A DNA stretch of 15,923 nt, taken from contig CAYYWW010000021.1 of the NCBI GenBank assembly GCA_964475515.1, forward strand, positions 1 to 15,923, read 5' to 3'. Positions 5,873-12,537 of the stretch are shown in pieces. Source of the DNA: CAYYWW01 sp964475515 (GTDB taxonomy: Archaea; Aenigmatarchaeota; Aenigmatarchaeia; QMZP01). A program made the translations under genes and the position numbers. Every line of letters starts with the position of its first letter. Positions within the stretch are counted from its first letter, which is position 1. The notes beneath the pieces are model-generated. The model worked only from the letters and a program-made list of their open reading frames with translations, did not search any database and was not told where the DNA came from.

Positions 5873-7357
5873 TTATTCCTGGCCTTTGAGATAATTATTT
5901 TTAATGTGACCAAAAAGAAGCTCGTTTTTTTCTTTTGCAAGTTCTATCATCTCACTTGCAAGTATCCTGTAACCTCTATCTCCCTCTCCCATTGTCCTCA
6001 ATTCTCCCATGACCGTCAACTGTCTTGGATCCATGCAAAGTAAAAACCTTTTTTTACATGCTTGTAGAGCTACTGTTTTAGAAAGTGTACCACCATGTTT
6101 TAAATAGACCCTTTCTACTAAATCACACGCTCTATCCATAATTTTTTCATATTCGCTCCTTATAGACGACCCTTTTATTAAATACGGTATCTCATAGCCC
6201 GAAAGACCACGCATTTCCTGTTGAAAACGAATATTCATCCTGTGCCTCTTAAAGTCTTTCCACAAAAACCATGGCGATTCTATTTCAAATATAAGGTGTC
6301 GCGTTGCAAATCCTCTAATAGGCTTGCTTCTATTAGGTCTATCTTCTGTCGCAATTCTAAGAATTTCCGCCCTTTCGGATTTATTCATCGAGTTCACTTC
6401 GTCTAAAAGTGCCTCAAATGTTAGATTGCAATATGGATAAAGTATCTGACATATAATAGTTTCTTCAAGAGGTGGTTCATAATGCAGAACAACATCGTTT
6501 TTCGATTTAATAAATTTGTTTCCAAAGAGTTCCCTTGCTTTTTTTCTTAATTTTTCTTCGCGCTTCACTACGTTTTCATCAACTGTTATTCTAGAGAAAT
6601 ACTCTGGAGATATTTTTGAGAGTTCCTTTAGAGCCTCTTTAGCGTAATATTGTATAAAAGCGTCTTTGTAACTCAGAAGTTTTTTGAAATGCTCCATCAT
6701 TGCACGTGAATTGCCACCTAAAATAACGGTTGTATAGGCCGCTAGTGGTATTAATGCTCTGATAGAGTCGAGAACGGATACCTTTTCAGGAAGCTCTGTG
6801 TTTTCGTTTCTTTCTTTGAATTCACTCATAAGTATTTCAAACCCTCTCTCATAGAGATTAAAACTGTCAAACAGAAGTTTTTTGGCCTCTTCTGCAAACT
6901 CAGTTTTCATCAAATTTGGATCCCAATAGACCCTTTCATATGTGAACTTTCTTGAATATCTAGTCGAAAGTTCCATTGTAGTTAAAGGAAAGAAAAAGTC
7001 TTGCTGTATTTCTGTTGCATATATAGGGTTATTTTCTGATACAACAAAGACAGTGGAGCCTTCGGCCGTGGACTCATGTCTGAAATCGAAATATATTTTA
7101 CTATTTTGCTGGGCAGCGAATGTAGAAAAATTACTAAGAAGTTTGTTAACATCTTTCCCATTTTCTATAAAACTTATTAGTTGATTGACGTCACATTTTT
7201 CTCTAATTAGCTTTAGAAAACGCTCCCGGACGTTTGGAAATCTAGAAACCCCCATATAGACATATGATTGAACAGCTTGGGGCATATTTTTAATAGCGAA
7301 GATGGATTTATCGTGATTTGTGAAAAAATAGTTTAAAATAACTTTGTTTTCATCCAT
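5873..7357 (-). CDS. ThyX-like protein with two tandem thymidylate-synthase-X domains
   Basis: 494 residues, about twice the usual ThyX length. ThyX makes dTMP from dUMP with FAD and methylene-tetrahydrofolate. The N-terminal half has a ThyX-like run: HESTAEG (94-100), ELSTRYSRKF (129-138), and DSIRALIPLAAYTT with NSRAMMEHF (about 198-224), which resembles the dUMP-binding region. The C-terminal half has RGFATRHLIFEIESPWF and then the flavin-motif-like RHRMNIRFQQEMRG (371-384), followed by a degenerate GELRTMGEG. The signature RHRxxSxxxxSxR is therefore divided: the first copy keeps the S-x-R-Y end but not RHR, the second keeps RHR but not the serines. A single pseudo-symmetric enzyme is plausible, but activity is not assured. 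Confidence 0.72.
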   Translation of the reverse strand: MDENKVILNYFFTNHDKSIFAIKNMPQAVQSYVYMGVSRFPNVRERFLKLIREKCDVNQLISFIENGKDVNKLLSNFSTFAAQQNSKIYFDFRHESTAEGSTVFVVSENNPIYATEIQQDFFFPLTTMELSTRYSRKFTYERVYWDPNLMKTEFAEEAKKLLFDSFNLYERGFEILMSEFKERNENTELPEKVSVLDSIRALIPLAAYTTVILGGNSRAMMEHFKKLLSYKDAFIQYYAKEALKELSKISPEYFSRITVDENVVKREEKLRKKARELFGNKFIKSKNDVVLHYEPPLEETIICQILYPYCNLTFEALLDEVNSMNKSERAEILRIATEDRPNRSKPIRGFATRHLIFEIESPWFLWKDFKRHRMNIRFQQEMRGLSGYEIPYLIKGSSIRSEYEKIMDRACDLVERVYLKHGGTLSKTVALQACKKRFLLCMDPRQLTVMGELRTMGEGDRGYRILASEMIELAKEKNELLFGHIKNNYLKGQE

Positions 7358-7375
7358 AGATTATTATAAAACTGT

Positions 7376-7392
7376 TTATTTTAATTTTTTAT
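7376..7392 (-). promoter_or_regulatory. TATA-like element for the ThyX-like gene
   Basis: An AT-only tract (TAAAAAATTAAAATAA on the minus strand) is centred about 26 bases before the ATG at 7357. Confidence 0.4.
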
Positions 7393-7447
7393 GAAATTTG
7401 TGAATTACGCTTACTTATCCAAAAAAAGTCAGAAAACTTAAAGGGAA

Positions 7448-7606
7448 CTAAATCAAAAATCTAAATGCTATTTCAATTGCTATAATTATAGCACACATTA
7501 TTACGACATGCTCTGGTTTTAGTTTTATTGCTTCTTTGGACTCATCGAAGTATCTTACGAGTCCTGCTGTTGATTGCGGCATTTGAATTTTGTTTTTCTT
7601 TGTCAT
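7448..7606 (-). CDS. secG: Sec61-beta (archaeal SecG) subunit of the protein-conducting channel
   Basis: 52 residues. The cytosolic part PQSTAGLVRYFDESKEAIKL is the conserved Sec61-beta signature (GL-RYF-E plus a Lys-rich stretch and a Pro). It is followed by one hydrophobic tail anchor (about residues 33-51). The subunit binds SecY/SecE in the membrane. It is transcribed with the histidine phosphatase upstream, 16 bases apart, and there is about 90 bases before the ThyX-like gene. The start at 7606 is the first Met; Met9 would also serve. Confidence 0.85.
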   Translation of the reverse strand: MTKKNKIQMPQSTAGLVRYFDESKEAIKLKPEHVVIMCAIIIAIEIAFRFLI

Positions 7607-7622
7607 ACTTATTTAATTTGAT

Positions 7623-8198
7623 TCATTTTTTAAATGTTTGTGTTTTGGATATAGGATTTATTTCTAAAACTATTAGACATGCTGGCTTATAATGTTTGTC
7701 TTCAATTTCTTTCAAAGTTTTGTTTGTGAATTGTTTTAGAATAACTTTTATGATGGTAGCATGTGTAACAAACACAACTGAAGAATATGTATTCTTTATT
7801 TCATTGATTAGACGTGAAACTCTCTTTGCCGCATCCTCATAACTTTCTCCTCGTGGAATTCTAAATTTCCATTTGTTTTTCCTCCTCTTAGAAAAAATTT
7901 CAGGAAATTTTCTTTTTGCTTCTTCTGTGCTTAAACCCTCAAATATACCAAAGTTGACTTCCATTAATCTTTTGTCAATAGTAACCTTCATTCCCAATTC
8001 TTTGGCTATATAATTTGCTGTCTGTACACACCTTTTCAATGGACTTGAATATATAACGTCTATTTTTTCGTTTTTTAGTTTTTTTGCAAGATTTTTTGCC
8101 TGATCAAGTCCTTTTTTCGTCAAAGTGATATCAGTATAACTCAAGAAACCTTTTTTCTTCCATCCTGTTTCTCCGTGTCTTACTAAAAAAATTCTCAT
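7623..8198 (-). CDS. Histidine phosphatase superfamily protein (phosphoglycerate mutase-like)
   Basis: 191 residues. The catalytic RHG box is at residues 7-9 (FLVRHGETGW). The second phospho-pocket arginine lies in YSSPLKRCVQTA, the family acid is in RGESYEDAAKRV, and the second His is in VVFVTHATIIKVIL. These are all the conserved elements of the branch that holds GpmB/CobC-type phosphatases. The substrate is unknown: it could be a broad phosphomonoesterase, an alpha-ribazole phosphatase-like enzyme or a mutase. It is first in an apparent two-gene unit with Sec61-beta and shares a palindromic TATA-like box with the divergent nuclease gene. Confidence 0.82.
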   Translation of the reverse strand: MRIFLVRHGETGWKKKGFLSYTDITLTKKGLDQAKNLAKKLKNEKIDVIYSSPLKRCVQTANYIAKELGMKVTIDKRLMEVNFGIFEGLSTEEAKRKFPEIFSKRRKNKWKFRIPRGESYEDAAKRVSRLINEIKNTYSSVVFVTHATIIKVILKQFTNKTLKEIEDKHYKPACLIVLEINPISKTQTFKK

Positions 8199-8223
8199 GA
8201 TTTAAATTGAGCTTTTTGATTTG

Positions 8224-8237
8224 AATAAATATTTATT
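8224..8237. promoter_or_regulatory. Palindromic TATA-like box shared by divergent genes
   Basis: AATAAATATTTATT is a perfect palindrome about 32 bases from the minus-strand ATG at 8198 and about 27 bases from the plus-strand ATG at 8258, so it can serve both directions. Confidence 0.5.
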
Positions 8238-8257
8238 GCAGATATCTAATCTTCAAT

Positions 8258-8686
8258 ATGAATCCTGATGTTATTTTCTTTCTAGCAGTCACTTTCTTTG
8301 CATTTATTTTCGGCATTTATTTTGGTAAAAAAATAGTAGAGAACATATACAGAAGAAAGCTTGATAGATGGATTATAGATACCGAAGCAAGAATAAGAGA
8401 AGATGCAATAAAAAGGAGTCGTCTTGTTCTCGGCGGTAAATTAGCAGAGCAACTTTCTCCTTACCTTCCTGGTTTCAACTACGACCCAACAGAGGTTAGA
8501 TTTATAGGAACCCCAGTGGATTTAATAATTTTTCCCGGTTTATCAGAAGATAGACCAAAAGAAATAGTTTTCATGGAAATAAAACATGGTAATAGCGAAC
8601 TTACTAATAGAGAAAAGAAGATCAAAGAGCTTGTTAAAAACAAAAAAGTACGATGGGATGAACTTAGAATAAATATTGAGAAATAA
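8258..8686 (+). CDS. Membrane-anchored endonuclease distantly related to archaeal Holliday junction resolvase
   Basis: 142 residues. An N-terminal hydrophobic helix (about 5-26) is followed by a basic, helical linker and a small PD-(D/E)xK-type core: the strand EVRFIGTPVDLIIFPG (Asp of the PD element) and then EIVFMEIKHGNSELTNREKKI, whose E-I-K triad completes the nuclease motif. This fits the 'Endonuc_Holl' family, annotated as a predicted secreted or membrane endonuclease related to Hjc. The catalytic activity and topology are inference; the family is poorly characterised. Confidence 0.75.
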   Translation: MNPDVIFFLAVTFFAFIFGIYFGKKIVENIYRRKLDRWIIDTEARIREDAIKRSRLVLGGKLAEQLSPYLPGFNYDPTEVRFIGTPVDLIIFPGLSEDRPKEIVFMEIKHGNSELTNREKKIKELVKNKKVRWDELRINIEK

Positions 8687-8717
8687 TATTGTTATTTTAA
8701 AAACAACATAGAATTAA

Positions 8718-9041
8718 AGCGGTGTGCTGGAAATAGCCCATTTTTTGTTGGTCTGTCACATATAGTGAACCAGACCTGTAGCATCTGTCTAAGCGCCTTT
8801 TGGCTTGCACCCACACAACAGCGAGCCTTCTCACCCAAGTATCCTTCTATGCTCTTCCTATACTCCCAGTCGCCCGGAAGTACTTGGATTTCATAGCTCC
8901 AGATACTTGGTTTATTTCTTCTCTCGCTGTAGGCCTCTCGACCTCTGCCTTTCGGCAGTGTGTATAAAGGGTGAATGGAGCTTCCTCATCAGCTTTCCTT
9001 TGAAAGAAAGCTGACGACAGCTACATATCCAGCTCACCGCT
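8718..9041 (-). ncRNA. rnpB: RNase P RNA
   Basis: About 324 nt, read on the minus strand. P1 closes the molecule: AGCGGTG-A-GCTGG at the 5' end with CCAGC-A-CACCGCT at the 3' end. P2 is GTAGCTGTC with GACA-GAT-GCTAC; P3 is TCAGCTTTC/GAAAGCTGA. CR-I is GAGGAAGCTCC, and its P4 strand AGC(T)CCATT pairs with AATGGGCT, keeping the bulged U of P4. P8 (CTGCC-GAAA-GGCAG) and P9 (GGTC-GAGA-GGCC) are followed by the CR-II-like TACAGCGAGAGAA. P10 is CCAAGTATC/GGATACTTGG, then the CR-III-like GGGTGAGAAGG. The RNA trims pre-tRNA 5' leaders. Its TATA-like box (9063-9072) is about 26 bases upstream of the 5' end. The CR-V area is odd: ACAGA sits in an extra hairpin. Confidence 0.85.
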
Positions 9042-9062
9042 GTATTTTAATTGAAAACATGC

Positions 9063-9072
9063 TTTATAAATA
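9063..9072. promoter_or_regulatory. TATA-like box between RNase P RNA and the small ORF
   Basis: TTTATAAATA is about 26 bases from the predicted RNase P RNA 5' end (9041, minus) and about 29 bases from the ATG at 9097 (plus). It is usable in both directions. Confidence 0.5.
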
Positions 9073-9096
9073 TTACTGCTAATTATTAATTGTATT

Positions 9097-9315
9097 ATGG
9101 CACTAGATAGTTTTTTACAATATTTAAATCATATTGCAAATGGAGCAAAACTAAATGGCCTAAGTGCAGGTAATAGCCTTATGATAGTTGGTGCTACTAT
9201 TGGTTCTATGGGTATATATGCTTTTTCCAGGATTATACATTCTGATATAGAGACTAATCCAGAAATTGAATATATTGCAAGATGGGTTAAAGAGAGATTT
9301 GGAGTATCCAAGTAG
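9097..9315 (+). CDS. Small hypothetical protein, 72 residues
   Basis: I do not recognise this protein. It has an amphipathic N-terminus, a Gly-rich hydrophobic stretch (about residues 28-45, LMIVGATIGSMGIYAFSRII) that could cross the membrane or pack as a helical hairpin, and a charged C-terminus. Support for it being real is positional: a TATA-like box about 29 bases before the ATG, no competing RNA gene on either strand, and a stop before the 23S terminator region. It lies tail-to-tail with the 23S gene. Confidence 0.5.
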   Translation: MALDSFLQYLNHIANGAKLNGLSAGNSLMIVGATIGSMGIYAFSRIIHSDIETNPEIEYIARWVKERFGVSK

Positions 9316-9339
9316 AATAAAAACTAGTTCTTATTTTAA

Positions 9340-9350
9340 GTAAATAAAAA
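9340..9350 (-). terminator. T-run after the 23S processing stem
   Basis: On the minus strand the pre-23S stem ends in CTCGCC followed at once by T6 and further T-rich sequence, a likely end of the rRNA transcript. Confidence 0.45.
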
Positions 9351-9362
9351 AGGCGAGCTGTC
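9351..9362 (-). repeat. 3' arm of the pre-23S processing stem
   Basis: GACAGCTCGCCT (minus strand) is the exact complement of AGGCGAGCTGTC at 15029-15040. The two arms flank the 23S gene and would form the 12-bp stem cut during rRNA maturation. Confidence 0.8.
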
Positions 9363-9537
9363 TTTTTGACCAGGGCCGTCAGGTGTTTGGGAACCGTAGG
9401 CTGAACATCTCCTTGCGTCGATGCTTACACCCCGGTTCCATCAACCCGGTCGTCTACCGGACCTTCCTTCTCTCACCGCTAGTCGCCTAGCAGTTTGAGA
9501 AATGGTTGCCTCTTTTCGGGGGCAGTTTCGCGCTTAG

Positions 9538-9567
9538 TTAGACCAGTAGAGCTTCCGCTCAAACTGT
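9538..9567 (-). other. 30-nt BHB intron in 23S, near E. coli 2755
   Basis: Helix AGGC/GTCT, bulges AT^A and AA^C, internal hairpin GAGC-GGAA-GCTC. Excision gives GAAGGCAT|CTAAGCGCG, which matches the conserved GCATCTAAGC motif. Confidence 0.85.
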
Positions 9568-9733
9568 ATGCCTTCAGCGCTTATCTGCTACGGCGTAGCT
9601 ACCCGGCGGTGCGTTTCACAACCGGTACACCAGAGGCCGCGACGCCCTGTTCCTTTCGTACTAAAGGCATCCTCCCCTCAGGCAACCTACACCTCCAGTA
9701 GATATAGACTGAACTGTCTCGCAACGTTCTTAA

Positions 9734-10382
9734 TTGCTGGGAGATCAGAAAGCTTTAGAACATAATTTGTTTAATTTATATTGTTTTGCTGGGTGGGGAA
9801 TTTTTATTTTTTTATAAAAAATATATACATCCTTCTTTTTTCCTATACGAAGTATATATTCGCGTTTTTTCCTTTCCTCAAATATTTTAGATTCAATTCC
9901 GTTTTTCTTTAAAACATCTTTCATCCATTTCAGGATATATATGCTTTTGGACCAAATTTCTATTTTAGGTCTTGTTCTATCCTTTGTAACACTGCCATCG
10001 CCAGATATCCATCCTCTCATAAAATCTGTCTTTTCTTTCAAATTTGAGAGAGCTGGTGGTTTTATTTTTGATGATTTAGAGCCAGAAGGTATATTATATC
10101 TCCGATTTAATGTCTTCCAGAGTGCTTTTGATGATACATTTATTTTATACTTCCCGTCGCTGAATCCAGAGTTAACGAACTTCGGTTGAACTCGCTTTCC
10201 TGTTAAAGTGTATACCAAAGGAATCACAATCTCTTTTAAAAACTGAATGTCTTTGTTTATCACAAATATCGTTGATCTGTCCCTACTTAAATGTCCATCA
10301 CTACCAACAATACCTGCAAATAAATCCATTTTCGGCATTATTTATTTTTTGTTATTTATAATGAAAAACTTTCTGACCTCCT
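9734..10382 (-). other. 649-nt BHB intron in 23S between E. coli 2583 and 2584
   Basis: Helix GCTG/CAGC, bulges GG^A and AA^T, and a 13-bp inner stem starting GGAGGTCAGAAAG. Splicing gives AGCTGGG|TTAAGAACG, the PTC loop carrying U2585. It contains the endonuclease gene 9745-10338 wholly inside. Confidence 0.93.
9745..10338 (-). CDS. LAGLIDADG homing endonuclease in the 2583 intron
   Basis: 197 residues, two-motif LAGLIDADG enzyme of the compact I-DmoI-like size class. Motif 1 is LFAGIVGSDGHL (residues 6-17); motif 2 is DFMRGWISGDGSV (about 107-119). The Asp in each GSDG/SGDG would bind catalytic metal. The gene is contained in its intron, starting 44 bases after the 5' splice site and stopping 11 bases before the 3' one, so a circularised excised intron could still encode it. 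The expected target is the intronless 23S at the PTC loop around 2583/2584 (inference from intron homing biology). Confidence 0.87.
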   Translation of the reverse strand: MPKMDLFAGIVGSDGHLSRDRSTIFVINKDIQFLKEIVIPLVYTLTGKRVQPKFVNSGFSDGKYKINVSSKALWKTLNRRYNIPSGSKSSKIKPPALSNLKEKTDFMRGWISGDGSVTKDRTRPKIEIWSKSIYILKWMKDVLKKNGIESKIFEERKKREYILRIGKKKDVYIFYKKIKIPHPAKQYKLNKLCSKAF

Positions 10383-10694
10383 CCCAGCTAACGTGGCTCT
10401 TTAAAGGGTGAACACCCCTACCCTTGGTGGCTGCTGCACCACCAGGAAGAGCCGAGCCGACGGCGGAGAAGCAACGAACGGGGTCGATATGAACTCTCAC
10501 CCGCCACGACTCCATTATCCCCGAGGTAACTTTTCAGACAGACCGGGCCCCCAATAAAGAGGCACCGGGGATCGCTAGGCCACGCTTTCGCGGTAGGATA
10601 CCTTATTGTCGGGTATCCTATCAGGCTGGCTTTTGCCCTTGCACTCTACGTTGGATTTCCGACCCAACTGAGCCAACCTTTGGGCGCTCCTGAT

Positions 10695-10733
10695 ATCAAG
10701 CTGACTGCTAATTATTAACACTTAGTAGTCGAA
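10695..10733 (-). other. 39-nt BHB intron in 23S, near E. coli 2280
   Basis: Helix CAAG/CTTG, bulges AA^T and AT^A, inner pairing GACT-A-CTAA with TTAG-C-AGTC. Excision leaves a hairpin CTCCTGA-CAAGAAA-TCAGGAG whose 7-nt loop matches the Haloarcula length. Confidence 0.75.
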
Positions 10734-10895
10734 TTCTTGTCAGGAGCGTGCCGCCCCAGCCAAACTACCCATCTGCTGGTGTCCCCCGAAGGGTAAGCAA
10801 TACGAGAATGACAGGGTGGTGTTACATTGTTGCCTTCCCCGAAACTGACGTCTCGGGTGCGACGCTCCCACCTACACTATACAGTCGTTCTCGTA

Positions 10896-11648
10896 TCACA
10901 GCAGCAGACTGTAGTAAAGCTTTCCGCCCGAAGAAGGAGCCAATAGCATCATTCTTTCTTGTGTTGTAAGTCTAATAGGACAATAACCAAATTTCTCGAA
11001 TACCATTAATTTCGAAATGTGCTTAAGATTGTTAAATCCTATTATTTTCATCCATTTTTTAAGCATTTTATTACCGTACATTCTTATTCTGTATTCTTTA
11101 TATTGTCTGTTCATAGTATTTTCATAAGCTACTTTAAATTTAAGTTCAATTAAAGCATTATATACAAACTTTGCAAGGACTTTATTGTTTGTAAAAAATT
11201 CTATTCTTGGTTCACAATTAATGCCCCTTCTGTTTTTCTTAAATGAAAGGCAGAAATCTGCATCAGCCAAACCTCTGATAAAATGAGGTATTAACTCTTC
11301 TTTATTTAACCATTCTGGAATATTTCTTAATTTCCTCTTATTACCAACTGGCAAACCAAGTTTGACTTTACTTTCTACAACTTCTCTAGAGTTTAATATT
11401 AATATTATTGTGTTATCGCTTTTTCTTTTGTATATCAGTGGTGTTTTTTTATACAATTTCTTTATTATCTCTGGAATCTTTCTAGAATAAAAATCATAGT
11501 CATTTCTAATGTCACCGGAATATATAACTCTATAAACTCTGTTCTTTATTTGCAATGATCCATCTCCAAGATGAACTCCTGTTTCATATGCTAAAAGTTC
11601 TTGGCTTGTCAATTCTTTAGTTTGAAAATGAAAATTTCTAATTTTCAT
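10896..11648 (-). CDS. LAGLIDADG homing endonuclease in the 2070 intron
   Basis: 250 residues. Motif 1 is LLAYETGVHLGDGSLQI (residues 18-34) and motif 2 is HFIRGLADADFCLS (about 118-131), so both catalytic acids are in place. It is a paralogue of the 268-residue protein in the neighbouring intron: same start MKIRNF, the same GVHLGDGS motif, and KWMKIIGFNNLKHISK near the C-terminus versus IWMKIIGFWNPKHLTK. The frame does not stop at the 3' splice site (10922) but runs 26 bases into the exon, using the conserved GCTTTACTACAG sequence as its last codons (L-L-L-stop region). A full protein therefore needs unspliced RNA. Confidence 0.87.
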   Translation of the reverse strand: MKIRNFHFQTKELTSQELLAYETGVHLGDGSLQIKNRVYRVIYSGDIRNDYDFYSRKIPEIIKKLYKKTPLIYKRKSDNTIILILNSREVVESKVKLGLPVGNKRKLRNIPEWLNKEELIPHFIRGLADADFCLSFKKNRRGINCEPRIEFFTNNKVLAKFVYNALIELKFKVAYENTMNRQYKEYRIRMYGNKMLKKWMKIIGFNNLKHISKLMVFEKFGYCPIRLTTQERMMLLAPSSGGKLYYSLLL

Positions 11649-11749
11649 GTTTTATTGTTTGGGAAGCGGGCTTATCTGCTTTTAGTTTACGACCTGCTGA
11701 AAGCAGGAAAAAGCAGAATAAGTCCGCTAATCATGGCCCCTTCTTCGAT
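10922..11749 (-). other. 828-nt BHB intron in 23S between E. coli 2070 and 2071
   Basis: Helix CCGT/GCGG, bulges AG^A and AA^A, and the 10-bp inner stem TCGAAGAAGG/CCTTCTTCGG. Excision gives CCCCGTAG|AGCTTTAC. It has a long stem before the endonuclease start and shares a 53-bp identical segment with the next intron. Confidence 0.93.
11631..11683. repeat. 53-bp identical repeat, copy in the 2070 intron
   Basis: Identical to 12520-12572. It covers the first codons of the endonuclease gene and the intron's 5' leader stem, showing that the two neighbouring introns share a recent common origin. Confidence 0.93.
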
Positions 11750-12537
11750 CTACGGGGTCTTCTCTTAGGGTCAAAGGAGATACCAGCTTTTTTCAGCATT
11801 AAAATTCTTTGGTTAATTGTTGTTCTGTTTTTAGAAAAATTAAGATATTTCCAAGCAAGATATTTTGTCAAATGTTTCGGGTTCCAAAATCCGATAATTT
11901 TCATCCATATCTCAAGGTTCTTTCTTCCGTAAAGTTTTAATACATGCTCTGTGTTCTCCTTTCCTTTTCTTATTCTTTTAATATCAAACTTAGTTTTTAC
12001 GCTCAGCCCTAAGTTTTTAAGTTCAATTGATATGTCCTTGATTAATTCCTTATTATTCATTGCACAAATTAATGTAGGTGAACCGTTACTTTGAAAATAC
12101 AAACCAAAATCTGTGTCCGCAATTCCTCTTAAACAATTCACCAGAAGTGTTTTATTTTGTTTTACAAATTTCGGTAGACCTTTAAGTTGTAATTTATTCC
12201 CTATCGGCAAACCAAGAACGTTGTGTTTGAATGTTGTAACTGCTTTTGAACAAACTGATAGACAACACTTATCTGGATATTTTCTGGCAATAACTTTTTT
12301 GTTGTACAAATGTTTTACAATTTCTGGAAGAATTTCTGAAACAAAAATCCAATCTTCTTTAGGATCTCCATAATACCTAACAGAGTGTGTTCCTCCTTTA
12401 ATTATTTGCATCGATCCGTCTCCAAGATGAACTCCTGTTTCATATGCCAATAATTCGTTCTCTAAGCTCGGTATTTTTGTACCGTTTTTTATGTCGTATT
12501 GACTGAACTTTATCAAACGAAAATTTCTAATTTTCAT
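11731..12537 (-). CDS. LAGLIDADG homing endonuclease in the 2055 intron
   Basis: 268 residues. Motif 1 is LLAYETGVHLGDGSMQI (about 29-45), motif 2 is NCLRGIADTDFGLYF (about 134-148). It starts MKIRNFRLIKFSQYD and is the paralogue of the gene in the next intron. The frame passes the 3' splice site (11765), crosses the entire 15-nt micro-exon and ends 19 bases inside the next intron; this run encodes a basic tail (KRRPRRSKKGP). The conserved rRNA bases 2056-2070 are therefore also protein-coding, and full translation requires an unspliced precursor. The target site is presumably the 2055/2056 junction. Confidence 0.87.
   Translation of the reverse strand: MKIRNFRLIKFSQYDIKNGTKIPSLENELLAYETGVHLGDGSMQIIKGGTHSVRYYGDPKEDWIFVSEILPEIVKHLYNKKVIARKYPDKCCLSVCSKAVTTFKHNVLGLPIGNKLQLKGLPKFVKQNKTLLVNCLRGIADTDFGLYFQSNGSPTLICAMNNKELIKDISIELKNLGLSVKTKFDIKRIRKGKENTEHVLKLYGRKNLEIWMKIIGFWNPKHLTKYLAWKYLNFSKNRTTINQRILMLKKAGISFDPKRRPRRSKKGP
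11750..11764 (-). other. 15-nt 23S micro-exon, E. coli 2056-2070
   Basis: GAGAAGACCCCGTAG lies between two large introns. It holds the bases equivalent to 2058-2062 of the nascent-peptide tunnel entrance. Joined to its neighbours (GTGGGAC| and |AGCTTTAC) it matches the archaeal consensus in length. Confidence 0.88.

Noticed and set aside
5824..5940. N-terminal extension of the pilin frame
   Set aside because: It precedes the promoter, overlaps thyX, and would bury the class III signal peptide.
8732..8785. BHB intron in RNase P RNA near CR-V
   Set aside because: The stem has only a 2-nt bulge on one side, and no cut gives a better match to CR-V.
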